A stretch of 64,000 nucleotides of DNA from Ectocarpus siliculosus. Lineage: Eukaryota; Sar; Phaeophyceae; Ectocarpales; Ectocarpaceae. The stretch covers positions 69,808 through 133,807 of the forward strand of contig FN649003.1 in the NCBI GenBank assembly GCA_000310025.1, written 5' to 3'. The number at the start of each line of letters is the position of its first letter. The stretch's first letter is position 1. Below, piece by piece: positions 24,925 to 35,333 of the stretch. The translations under genes and the position numbers were made by a program. The notes beneath the pieces are model-generated. The model was not told where the DNA came from. It saw only the letters and a program-made list of their open reading frames with translations, and ran no database searches.

Positions 24925-25590
24925 CTGTAGTTTGTATAGTTGGAAGAACAATACCCAGAAACGGGTTTACCCGGGTGGGTTATCACCAATTTAGGGTATA
25001 CACTTAGAACTCAACATATGGGCAGCTCATTGGCCGAAACACCATCGTACCCACTTTTGGAGAAACCTCCATCGGGTACAACCGGCGCTGGCATCTCGAC
25101 CTTCTAGTGTAACCGATACTGGCTGCTGTTGTACCCCAAAAGGGGTCGATTTGGTACCCAGAAATGGTCATATAAATCGGGCGCTCGACGAATCTAGCAT
25201 AAAACCCGCAGAAAAAACCGTGTACCGCACATACATACCCACAACCAAACCACCAACAACGCTCGTTGATGGCGCCTCCGTAGGATACCGGCCCCTCTCG
25301 ACAGAGGGTCAGACTCGCTTGACGCGCGAGTTCGTTCGGTGTGGTGCTGATCAGTAAACGCACACAGAGAGAGGCACAGAGAGACAAAACGGGCACGAGC
25401 TTCCTCACGCATCATGCTTCCGAGGCACAGGACACACCTTGTTTTTTGTTTCGCCGCGATCTACGGCGGAGCCTGTCGGATATTGGTATCGTGTTGATTT
25501 CCAAGTGTACCCTGAAATGGTGATAATCCACCCGGGTACCCGTTTCTGGTTACTTCTCTTGTTGGCACATGCAGCAGTACAGCAATCACA
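24925..25590. mobile_element. Element with about 80-bp inverted arms
   Basis: The left arm (about 24940-25015) and the reverse complement of the right arm (about 25487-25570) share 'cccagaaacggg', 'acccgggtgg', 'ttatcacca' and 'agggta(ta)cactt' in the same order, separated by about 470 bp. The arms are about 80% alike by eye. The interior has no transposase frame. It looks like a foldback or MITE-like element; a target duplication was not resolved. Confidence 0.6.
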
Positions 25591-25599
25591 GAAAGACAA

Positions 25600-27380
25600 A
25601 AAGCCGTTGACTAAAACCCGTTCGAGATAATGACCAAAGCAATTCGATTGGGGTGTGTCGAAGTCTCAACAGCAACAGTGAGTGGGAGAAAAACCGGCTG
25701 AAAGGTTTGCAGAGATAATTGAACTCACAACCCACCCCACTAGGGCATTTGTCCCTCTAACGTAACTGAGGAAAGGTTTTGGGGGATCGATTTCCAGATA
25801 TCCTTCTCTGGGGAATAACTTTGTCGTCCTGCACCGTCATGCGTATGTGCGCTGTAAAGTCAACAAGATCACGCTGATGACATAATTTGGTGCAGGGGTA
25901 GCTCCGCTGACCGAAAAAGAGGTTGAGAGTTCGATTCACATCTATCAGCACTACTGCAGAATCGACATCTTCTTTCCGCATTAGAAACTGGGAACTGCGT
26001 AAAGCGTTGACGTTCGTGTTCTTTTGACGGGGACCACTGCTTGTCTTGTTCACAGTAGCAGCGTGTGCCACTGGAGGCTGTTCCTGCAGAAGATGGTGTT
26101 GAAAACTCCGCCATAGCCACTCTCGTGTTATAACAGGTGGTAAATATTTTCCCTTGCTGTAGGGGATAGCTCCTCTAGATGATCACTTCTGAGGATGGCC
26201 TCTCGAGCTCCTGCCTTCTGCTGAAACCTCCGCTGCTCGGTTTCTGACCATAGAGGGGGATGTCTCGCCCTAAAGCACCCTATACCAACAGCAGGAAACA
26301 GGGTTTCCGAAATCACCAAACAATACCATAGAACTCCCGGACCAAAGGGAAACTGATGTCTGTTCCTCCGATATCATCAGAGGTCCCCACAATACCGACA
26401 GAGCATCAAGTGTACCATGCTTGACCTTTATTGTTGACATCGGTTCTGCTTACTCCCATAAGCCCGGAACCCTCGGTTATCTTCCCAGATTCTGACAACG
26501 CCCAACCCAACTGTTCCCCGTTCATTTGGCACACTCGTTGGGCTTGTAGACGCCGTGTTTTGTCTAGCGTACATCCGTAGGGCCACAATGAGCACCGCGA
26601 GTGACCTGAATTGTTTCAGTCTCTGGCAAGGATGTTGAGTGGACTCCATATCCCCCCGACCGGTTCGACTCACAAGGCGAGTAGTGAACGTAAGGTTTAA
26701 GTCCCTTCTATTTTTTTCTCGCAACTCCTTTCCACCATAACCCAACTGACCCGCACACCACAAAGCAATTTCCACTGGCAAAAGGAAGGGGAGCCACTCT
26801 CACGCACCAGGGCCGGAGTCCTGCGGAGTTTCTAACCTTTACAATATCAAACTGACCCATACCCAAACGGCTAAATAGAGGCCCCGCAGAACATATCTAG
26901 ATGAAGTACGAAACAGGGATATCTTGGGGCGAGATTGGTAGGTACACAATTGGTTTGTTGGAAACATACTTTGTCTTTGACAAATATGCACCGCGTAGTA
27001 AGTATATACCTGCTGGTTCGAGGGTTCCCAGACGCAATAGTAAAATCGAGAGGTGTCCTAGCTGAATACCGGCAGGAAGTCCCGATCGCAGCTGTTTGGG
27101 GTGTACGGCCTGTCCACTAAGTCGCTCGGATATCGTAGGACGATTCCATCAGGGTTCGTTTTCCCTACTCTCCGCAGCGTTGTCTTGCCCGCGAATAATG
27201 TGTTGTCGCGGGCACGCGTGAGACCCATTCCGAACGATCTTACCCGAACTTGCCTAAGCAGGCAGACCGTCGTACTCGTACAAGCAGACCTTGACGTGAC
27301 ATCTGCAATATTTTTCTCCTTGAGCAGGTGGAGCAAGAACTCCGCTACATTCGAACGGTCCGACAAACGGGTCGCTAGAG
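25600..27380. other. No recognisable gene
   Basis: A string of minus-strand frames (25757-26071, 25869-26120, 26428-26781, 27058-27465) could be remnants of an old retroelement, but I cannot match them to gag, protease, integrase or RT motifs. This interval would hold the 5' region of the glycosyltransferase that follows. Confidence 0.3.
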
Positions 27381-27416
27381 TACGCAATGGGATGGGATTG
27401 GACCCCATGCGCTCGG

Positions 27417-28415
27417 ATGCGGTGGTACTGGGTACTTGCTTGTTTGGTGGCGCTTGTGAGGACATCCGTGGGTGCCGGCGGCCCGGCCGATAACCGTGAC
27501 GAGGACAAAGTTACCATCCAAACAATGGAGTGGGCCAACGCCACGGGTACGGGAACCCTTCTAGCAATATCAAGGCATGCGTCTTGCGCCGATATTGTTG
27601 CTTGGTTGCCTCCCCAATTACAACCTGCGGTGGTGTTCCAGGTTGTGTCCAAAGCTTATGTCAGCGTGCAGAAGAATTTTATTTCTAACATGGAGCTGCA
27701 TTCGACTTTCTCCCGAGAAAACATGTACCTAATTTGTCTAGACGAGGAATCTGTAGAGAGTTTCGGGGCTCTGGGGATACGTTGCGTTCGCTTTGGCTGC
27801 ATGGGTTGCCCAGTATCACGCCACCACGTATGGGCGTTGAGGATTGAAGTCAGCGTATGTCTTTTGAAAGCTGGCATAGATGTTTTGATGTCGGACGCCG
27901 ACGCTGTTTGGCTCCACGACCCGATGGATGACTTCGACTCTGATGATTATAGGGACAGCAGCATTGTCGCTTCGAGGGGCGCAATGCCGGTTCCCTTGTT
28001 CCGCACGTGGGGGGCGACCATTTGTATGGGCTTTGTCTTGTTCCGCGCTGGGAGCAACGCAATTTATCAATTCATGGAGGTCGTGGGAGAGTTCACGGAA
28101 GAATTGGAGAATGATCAACAGGCGGTGAATCTAGCGTTGCAAAAGCTCGACGTCGTGTGGGACCCAACGAGTGATATGAGTTTCTCCGACAGCACGCGGT
28201 CAGGGGTGGGGGTGGTAAATAGCATCTATAGTGGGGAATCGTTGACAGTGTCTCTTCTGCCGCACAACAAGTACACACGAAGCTGCCGGCGAACACCAAT
28301 TTCCGTCGAGACTGTTGTGGCCCACTGTATCAGCACTGACAAAGGAGAGGGGATGGCTACATGGATGAAGGAGGCACACCTGTGGAACGTTCCAGACGAC
28401 AACGACAGCAACTGA
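27417..28415 (+). CDS. Nucleotide-sugar transferase (PF03407/GT77-like), single exon
   Basis: The protein has 332 residues from the methionine at 27417; the frame opens 10 codons earlier at 27387. I prefer 27417 because it starts a clear signal peptide or anchor (MRWYWVLACLVALV). The hallmark is the SDADAVW motif near residue 160, a DxD metal and nucleotide-sugar binding site, followed by a VASRG motif and WGATICMGFVLFR. These match the nucleotide-diphospho-sugar transferase fold of PF03407, which includes GT77 enzymes acting on cell-wall glycans in the Golgi. Length is normal for the domain. The paralogue at 35334-38258 has three introns where this gene has none (positions corresponding to VFQ|VVS, VCL|LKAG and NDQ|QAVN). 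This copy may therefore be a retrogene, or the other gained introns. The substrate cannot be read from sequence. Confidence 0.88.
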   Translation: MRWYWVLACLVALVRTSVGAGGPADNRDEDKVTIQTMEWANATGTGTLLAISRHASCADIVAWLPPQLQPAVVFQVVSKAYVSVQKNFISNMELHSTFSRENMYLICLDEESVESFGALGIRCVRFGCMGCPVSRHHVWALRIEVSVCLLKAGIDVLMSDADAVWLHDPMDDFDSDDYRDSSIVASRGAMPVPLFRTWGATICMGFVLFRAGSNAIYQFMEVVGEFTEELENDQQAVNLALQKLDVVWDPTSDMSFSDSTRSGVGVVNSIYSGESLTVSLLPHNKYTRSCRRTPISVETVVAHCISTDKGEGMATWMKEAHLWNVPDDNDSN

Positions 28416-28650
28416 TGGGGCTCCGAGGTTGTGACGCGGAAGCCAACAACCATTTGGGTAGCGTTGAGACAAGAAGCCTCGCTTTCAGAGTTGTAGCTCA
28501 AGTCGACCAGCGCTTTGCAAGAGTTTGGAGACAAGTGTTGGATTGTCAGAGAGCAATGAACTTCGTGTTTTACTGTTGTAGCGATTTTCACGGATTGGGT
28601 TCAGTGGAAACGACCGAGTTGGTGCAGGAATACCGACGTCGGGAACACAG

Positions 28651-29346
28651 GTGTCGGTGACGCCGAAAGCCGGACGAAAGATACGGGAGGCGAAAAATTA
28701 TTACCTGCCGAAGACGGAGTACCTACTATATATAGCTCCACGTAGTCGAACGTTTCTACTTGTGGGAAAAAGCTTAAGAAAGGGCTGGCTGCTGCGGCAT
28801 ATGTTTGGCACGAAATACCGCTTGCACAACTCCCGGCGCTACATTGTTACTTCTATATCTCCCATCTCGAGTCGTAACGTGTACATTGTGGTCGCACCCC
28901 AGCAGCATTGCGCTGGAAGGAGTATAACTGCCGGGGTGAAAGTATTTTCCTTTCACACCGCGTGGCAGGTATTATTGAGTATTTCTTGTGTAGTTACACT
29001 TCGCCAATCGGATTGCTGCACTACAATGGGGCGATCAGACCCAACCGGATTGTGTCACCACGAATTGGTTGATTGGCATGCAGGAAAAAAGAACAGCTTC
29101 ACAGACAGGGCCCGTTCAAAAACGCTCGACACTCGGCACGGTTTGATTCCACCAGTCGCGACTAGTTTTTCTTCTTCTACCTCGCCGTTTTCCAGCTGCT
29201 CGTTGCGTTTAACTGCTGTAGCCGGACTCCAAGACATACGCATGACACGTGAGTCATTGAGGTCCCCTGTTGTAACGACATGTTACGAAGTTTTCGCAAA
29301 ATTGGCGACGCAAATGATTGATACCTCCTGTTTAAGCGACATATAA
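28651..29346 (+). other. Long open frame of doubtful coding status
   Basis: An open frame of 231 codons follows the glycosyltransferase stop by about 240 bp. It has no recognised domain, near-even third-base composition and a Ser/Thr/Arg-rich random look. It may be a 3' UTR or intergenic frame open by chance. I list it only because of its length. Confidence 0.15.
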
Positions 29347-30134
29347 TGAAATTTATCGCTAAATAAACCGGCGACAAAACTAACAACGACCTCTGTGCCC
29401 TGAACTAGCGACTGCTTGCATAAGAACGATGGATGGATGCCGATATATTTGTACAACCTAGTTTTTGCCGAGGCTGGGGTTTTCGGCTGCTAGGGTAATG
29501 CCACGAATGGCTATGTATTTTTCGTAGTTTTGGGGTGATGCTTACTACATCCGAGCTGACAAATGGTGCACGCAAATCAACTTCGTACGTACATAGGTAT
29601 AGATTCATTCACGGGTTTCCGAGGCTCAAAATATATTCACTGCCAAGCAAGTTTACGTTTACTCTGATTTCTTTTCATCACACAATTTCACGATAGACAG
29701 AATAGATGCCGCATCGCGTCCACCTCTCTCTATAGCTGATCGGGAGGTGGGCGTAGACGCGCAAAAGCGCCGCCGGAGGCGACGAACTTTCCGTGTGCGT
29801 GATTCAATGAGTGAACGAGCGAGTGAGTGGGAAACAAGATGTGTGAACATTACAACATATGCATACACTGCCATCTCATGATCGAAAAATTGTCGAAGCG
29901 GTGTTTGTTTGTATGCATGACGCAGTAGTAGTAGAGATTTGAAGGAACGTTGCTGTTTGTGAATAATAGGACTTTCGTTAGTACATTGCTTCAGCAGGCA
30001 GAGAGTCGTGGGTTGGCGTCAACCCTACAACCCAGATTTCCCTATTCGACGAAGTGGAGTATGGTTCGGGGTGGCGGTGATATTGTCTTCAAGCAGATGA
30101 TCTGCGTACAATCTTCCACACTGTCAGTGTTACT

Positions 30135-30660
30135 ACACCGCCCATGGGATACCCATGGATCACCCTTGGGTCACCCATGGGCACTTCATGGGACAGCCAT
30201 GGATCACCACCCTGACGGGCCCATGAAGTGCCCACCGTGCAGAAGTGGTCACAGGCATACCAACCAACAAAAACTTCGTTTAGCCAGACCTGCACATCAA
30301 CAACCTAGGAACTTAGCTACCAGCGCCAACCTATCACGCATCTTGTGGGCTTGGAGCTAGGGCTAGGGTTAGCGCAAGGGAAATTAGCCGTAATAATGCC
30401 CGTTCTACATAAAGCAGATAACCTAATATTGTTTAGGAGTACAATACACTGGTTCCGGTTAGAAGGGCTCTCATTGGCCGCCCATATGGGCTTCCCATGG
30501 GTTGCCATGGGGCCACCCATGGGCTGCCCACAGGCTGCCTATCTATGGGCATGCTCATGGGGACTGGTCAACCATGGGTCAACAGTGTGTCAACAGTGTG
30601 CCCACATGGGGGGCCCAGTGCTACCCATGGGCGACCCATGTGTGTTCCATTTGGGCGATT
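30135..30660 (+). repeat. CCATGGG-rich dispersed repeat, copy 1
   Basis: The palindrome-like words CCCATGGG and CCATGGG occur about ten times in two clusters (30140-30220 and 30485-30640) around a middle part containing 'tgtgggcttggag', 'agggtta', 'ttagccgtaataatg(c/t)ccgttc' and 'cactggttccggtt'. All of these recur in order at 48640-49110. No frame is shared. This is a repeat family with self-complementary motifs. Confidence 0.7.
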
Positions 30661-30744
30661 TATGTATTATATTATAGTAGAAAGAGAGCGGAAAGTGCGG
30701 GAGACCCAAAGCCCCTCCGCGATAGACACAACAATCCCACAGCA

Positions 30745-30870
30745 GTTGTTGTTGTTGTTGTTGTTGTCTTCACATTAAAAACCGTTCCGATCTCCCTCTA
30801 CCCAGTACCTTCGTATGTGCGTACTGATCCAACACTCGACGCGGTCGATTCCCGTGGTCACAGGTTAACT
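30745..30870 (-). repeat. Dispersed repeat tail, copy 2 (inverted)
   Basis: The reverse complement of this segment matches 9975-10100 and 49115-49240. Here it begins with a (GTT)n microsatellite at 30747-30770, the complement of the AAC tail seen at 10.1 kb. It follows the CCATGGG repeat as at 49.1 kb, but in the opposite orientation. Confidence 0.6.
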
Positions 30871-31059
30871 TACCCTAAAAAGGTACACTCAAATAAACTG
30901 GCCCCGAGGGGTCCGCAAGTCAATAGAAATCAACGACAGATATTCTGGAATCCTCCACTCCCTCTGCGCGCTATGCGAGGTATCAACCGAGACTGGCAGT
31001 CACTATCTATCATGGGCCGGAGAGAAAGAAGTACAACCCCTTGGTTCAATCTTGGTACT

Positions 31060-34000
31060 TCACAGATGCAAGCAGAGACCAGGCCATCTGGCACAGAAAA
31101 AGAGAGAAAAAAAGAGAGAAAAAAAAGAAAAAAGAGAAAAAAGAGAAAAAACAGAAAAAACAGAAATGGAAACCGTAAGGAGAAGAGAAAATAAACTGAA
31201 CATAAAATGAAAAAGGGCGAGGACAAAGAGGACCAGGCCGAAAATAACAAGAAGTATGAGGCAGAACAAGGCACACGGTGGAGAGACCACTAACGAACAA
31301 GCAAACACGCAAACATGGCCACCAACCAGCGATACATTGTAATGGTACGAAATCACTACTGGGGGGTTGGTGCAATGGTGCAGCGTTGGGGGGGGGGGGG
31401 GGGTACTTAGCGTTGGGGGGGGGGAATTGGCTAAAAGAAATTCAATCCGGCACGTATCGTGCCACTCGGTCCGTCTCTTCTCGTTTGCTTTCTTCCCTCG
31501 CCGTCTCGCCCGTCTCCTGCCCCCCTCCCGCCCCATTGGTTGTTGGCTTGTGGTTTCGTTTGAGCGCTCGTTGTCGGCTGGCCTCTTCTTCCTTCTCGTG
31601 CCAGGAGGTCATGAACCTCTCAGCTCCCTGCAGCACCGCCGCATGCCAGGATACTCCCCCCTCCACCTTCGCGGCTTCCGTCCACCTTAACTTCGGTGCC
31701 GTGTCTTTCCGTACGGGAATTCCGACACAACATGGGTCGGTTTTCGTAGATCCGTGGTCGGCCCCGAATGCCTTCAGGTCGTCGAGCACACACTTCGGCC
31801 AGTTCTGTTCCTGCCCCCCCCTACGTGTCTTCTCCCCCCCCGCCAGTTCGCCGAGCATCAGTCGTTTCGGGAGTCGCCCGTCCGGCTGCCTTGCCAGTGC
31901 TCCCGCGAACAGTAGGCGTCGTTGTCGGATCGTGGCTTCAACGCTCTGGCATTCGACCCTCTTCAGCGTCTGGGCGTACGAGCGCTGCCTGTAGGTGTCT
32001 TTCTTGCGCTTGTACCCGATAACTCGAAGGAGCAGTCGGTGGTGTGTCGACCGTCTGATAGTGGCCGCTGAGTGGTGATCATGTCATGCAGCCGTACAGC
32101 AGTGCCTCCATCGCCTCCGCCTGGAGGAGGCGGATCTTGAGTTGGAATGGCGCTTTCGGTCTGTGGAAGAGCTCCTGGCCATATCGCCTGAGGCACGCCC
32201 ACGCTCCTCTGCTCCTGTAGCTGATCTCCCGGGTGAGGTCGCCATGTTCGTTGACGAGGCCACCGAGGTACCGGAACTCGGTCGTCTGGGCGTATTTCTG
32301 TCCCGCGGTTTCGATGGTCAGTGGTGGAGGCGGGGGGGGCTGTGATGTTGTAGTCGGCTTGTCCTTCGCGCGCATCAGGAGCGTCTCCGTCTTCTTCTCC
32401 GACACCGTTAGCCCGAACTCCCCGAACACCTCAACGATGATGGTCATCATTCTCGCCAGTCCTTCTGCAGACCTCGATACGACGCCGGCATCATCGGCAT
32501 ACAGCATCCCCCATACTGCCCTCCGTCCTCTGTCAAGGGGTGTCTCCTCCCCCCCTCCCGCTTCCGTCTTCCCCTCCTCCAAGCACACCATATTCCCCAA
32601 AACAACATCATCCTCGCTGAATCGGACAACGACGACCTCGAGGACCTCGGCGAAGAAGATGTTGAACAGCAGTGGGGATAGCACACATCCTTGTCGCACG
32701 CCCTGTGTGACGAAGAACCAGTCCGATAGTTCTCCGTCGTCCATGCGCACCCGGGCCCGCATTCCATCGTGGAATTGGCGGATGACTTTGATTAGCTTCG
32801 CGGGAATCCCGGCCCTGGCCAGCACCTTCCATAGCATCTCTCGGTCCACCGAATCATACGCCTTCTTCAAGTCGACGAAGCACATGTAGAGCGGTACTTT
32901 CTTTCTGCGCCCCAGCTCCTGGAGGCGGCGCACGACAAACAGCATGTCGACGGTGGATCGCCCGGGTCGAAATCCGCACTGTTCCTCCGGGAGGATGTTG
33001 TTGGCTTCGCAGAAGGCGCTTAGACGGTTGGTGATGATCTTGATGGGGACCTTGCCTACGTGAGATAGTAGCGAAATCCCCCTGTAGTTGTTACAGTTGG
33101 ACCGGTCACCCTTCTTGTACAGCACCTTGATGGTTGCGTCCTTCCACTCTTCGGGGATATCTCCTCCGTTCCACACCTTGACGAGGATGGTATGGAGGTG
33201 TCTCAGGACAACGGGTTCGTCGTCATCGATCTTGAGCAACTCGGCAGGGAGGGAGTCGTGGCCGGGTGTCTTCCAGTTCTTGAGGCCTTTCGCTGCCCGT
33301 GCCATCTCCTCGAGGTCTGGCACCTCTCCCAACCGTTGAGTGTCACGTGTCGCTGGCCGCTGCGTCACTCGTTCGATGATGTCTGGGTTCAGGGTGGGGG
33401 ATTTGGTGTTGAGTAGGGTGCTGAAGAATCTCACCCACCGTTGGAGGATGTCGTCCCTGTTCCGGAGCAACACGCCGTTCTCATCCGCGACGAACTGCTG
33501 TCCCCCCGCTTGTCTCCCGCTAAGGCCCACTGATCTCTTGAGGTGTTGGTACAGTCCTCTCATGTCGCGATCTTTGTAGATTGCTTCGAGTTCAGTCACA
33601 TATCCGTCCAGGTGGGCATAAATGCCCGTTTCGACTGCTGTAGCCACTCCCTTACACGCTGCTTTGAGAGTTCTCCACGTTGCTGAGTTCCAGTTGCCCC
33701 TCATCGCCCGGCGCGCTTCCCGCCGTTTGGTAAGGGCCTTCTCCAGTGCTGCTCTCGTCTCTGGGGTCTCACACCACTCCTGCGTGCGGCGTCTCCGCGG
33801 TTCCTCCCCTAGGGTCGTCCGCGCTGCTTCGAGGAGAGCATTGGTAAAGTCGGTCGCCAATTCCGCGGCGGTGGTTGTTCGCTCGTCCAGTCGTGTGTGG
33901 AGGTTGAGGAGGAACCGATTAGTCACCGCACCCCGTGCTGCTTCGAACTGCAATTCCCGTCGGTTGAATTGCTGCTGTTTCGGTTCAGTCCGGACTGCAC

Positions 34001-35150
34001 GGTTGTGGGCAAGCCTGCCACCGAGGTTGACGGTGGCTACTACCATGTTGTGGTCTGAGTCTGCTTTGACGGGGCGAACCGGCTGGGGGATGACAACCAC
34101 GTTAGATACTCGGCCGTTATGTGCCTGCCTTGTCAGGATGTAGTCAAGGCGCTTGCAATCGTTTCCCGACACACCGTTGTATGTGTGCCATATTCCGCCC
34201 TTGCGTGTCTCGAAGAACGTGTTCGTGAGAGCTAGCCTGTTTTCCGTTGCGAAATTCAACAGTAGCATGCCATTGTCGTTGAGCTCATCACGCCCGTACA
34301 TTCCTATTACCCTTCCGTCCCCTCCGTCCAACCTATCTCCCGTCCGCGCGATGGCATCCAATAGGACATACACGCATTCTTTGGAAGGGATCCTCCGCAC
34401 GAGACTGTCAAGTTTTCCCCAGAACACGCACTTGCTGTCGGCGGTTGAAGGTTCGGTTGGAGCATACGCGGCTACGAAGTTGACCGCTCCACGGTGGCCT
34501 GCCAACAGAAACCTCATGGCCATAAGGCGTTCGTCGATAAACTCGGTAGTGAACGCGGATGTCTTGCACAGTGACTCTTTGACGGCTATCCCCACACCAT
34601 GGACTCCACCAGTCTCCGTGCCACAGCAGAACACCCGGAAACCCGCTGCTGCAAATTCCGTTCGACCTGCCCTCCGTGTCTCCTGCATTCCTACCACCGA
34701 TACGTTTTGTCTCGCTGCCTCGTGTAGAATGCTGTAGGCTCGCCCGTATCCATTGGCCCCGTTTACAGCCAGAGTCCGCACATTCCAGGTTGCTACCCTA
34801 AGAAGTTGACCCTGCTGTCTCTCTCGCGCGGTGCGCGCTGCTCTCTTAGCTAGCCTACGCGCCGCCCGACCAGCAGTATTTACATGTGGAACAGTGGAGC
34901 TATAGAACAGGAGACGCCTCGATGACATGCATGACATTATCGCGAGACAAACTCTCAGGATATCGCGATACAACATTGGTACAGCAGAATCCATAGTATC
35001 ATCCGCCCGCACTCTGGCAAGCCACCAGTCAACGCTGCGGAGCCAGGGGGGCAGCAAGGAGATCCATACCGCCCTGTCCGCATCCATCACAAACGCGTCT
35101 TGAGGTCTTGACGTCTTGACTCGTCCCATCATTTTTTTTCTTGTGTGTTT
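31060..35150 (-). mobile_element. APE-type non-LTR retrotransposon (LINE), nearly full length
   Basis: A single long coding region (see 31442-35132) is followed by a pyrimidine-rich 3' UTR (minus strand, about 31440-31060) that contains T-rich tracts. The 3' part recurs as a truncated copy at 8640-9080. I see no clear target duplication or poly(A) tail. The 5' end near 35150 lies under 200 bp from the start codon of the glycosyltransferase at 35334, which points the other way. Confidence 0.85.
31442..35132 (-). pseudogene. LINE endonuclease-reverse transcriptase, two C-terminal lesions
   Basis: The first 1017 codons (35132-32079) are intact. An apurinic-type endonuclease spans about residues 112-365, opening with the ATWNVRTL motif, with SDHNMV near its end. 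Reverse transcriptase spans about residues 615-920, with FRPGRSTVDM, FVDLKKAYDSVDR, GVRQGCVLSPLLFN and the catalytic YADD near residue 876. At 32079-32081 a TGA stands where the element's frame should continue (probably TGG, Trp), and a one- or two-base loss near 32040 shifts the frame. A third-frame extension then runs open to a stop at 31442, adding about 200 residues including a W-rich segment (SWHAAVLQGAERF). The enzyme would nick DNA and reverse-transcribe its own RNA. The few lesions imply recent insertion. Confidence 0.88.
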
Positions 35151-35333
35151 TTTTTCTTCGCTTTATTGTTCTTCCGACTCCCACATGTACAAGATGGCAG
35201 GTCTCCCTGGTGACGCATTCATCAGTTCACCCAATCCACCTTGCTCTGTCCCTCAACGGAAGATATCCGAGCGAACACTGCAAGACCACGCGTGGAGTAC
35301 ACTGCTGTATTGTAGTACGGTCTGCACGGGTCC

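Noticed and set aside
30360-30375. Telomere-like 'agggctagggtta' string
   Set aside because: Only a few units, and it is a fixed part of a dispersed repeat with a diverged copy at 48.89 kb.
31085-31180. Long purine-rich tract with A and G runs, as a lysine/glutamate-rich coding region
   Set aside because: It is the complement of the pyrimidine-rich LINE 3' UTR and is low complexity.
32142-34737. Several plus-strand frames up to 218 codons
   Set aside because: All are antisense to the LINE endonuclease-reverse transcriptase frame.
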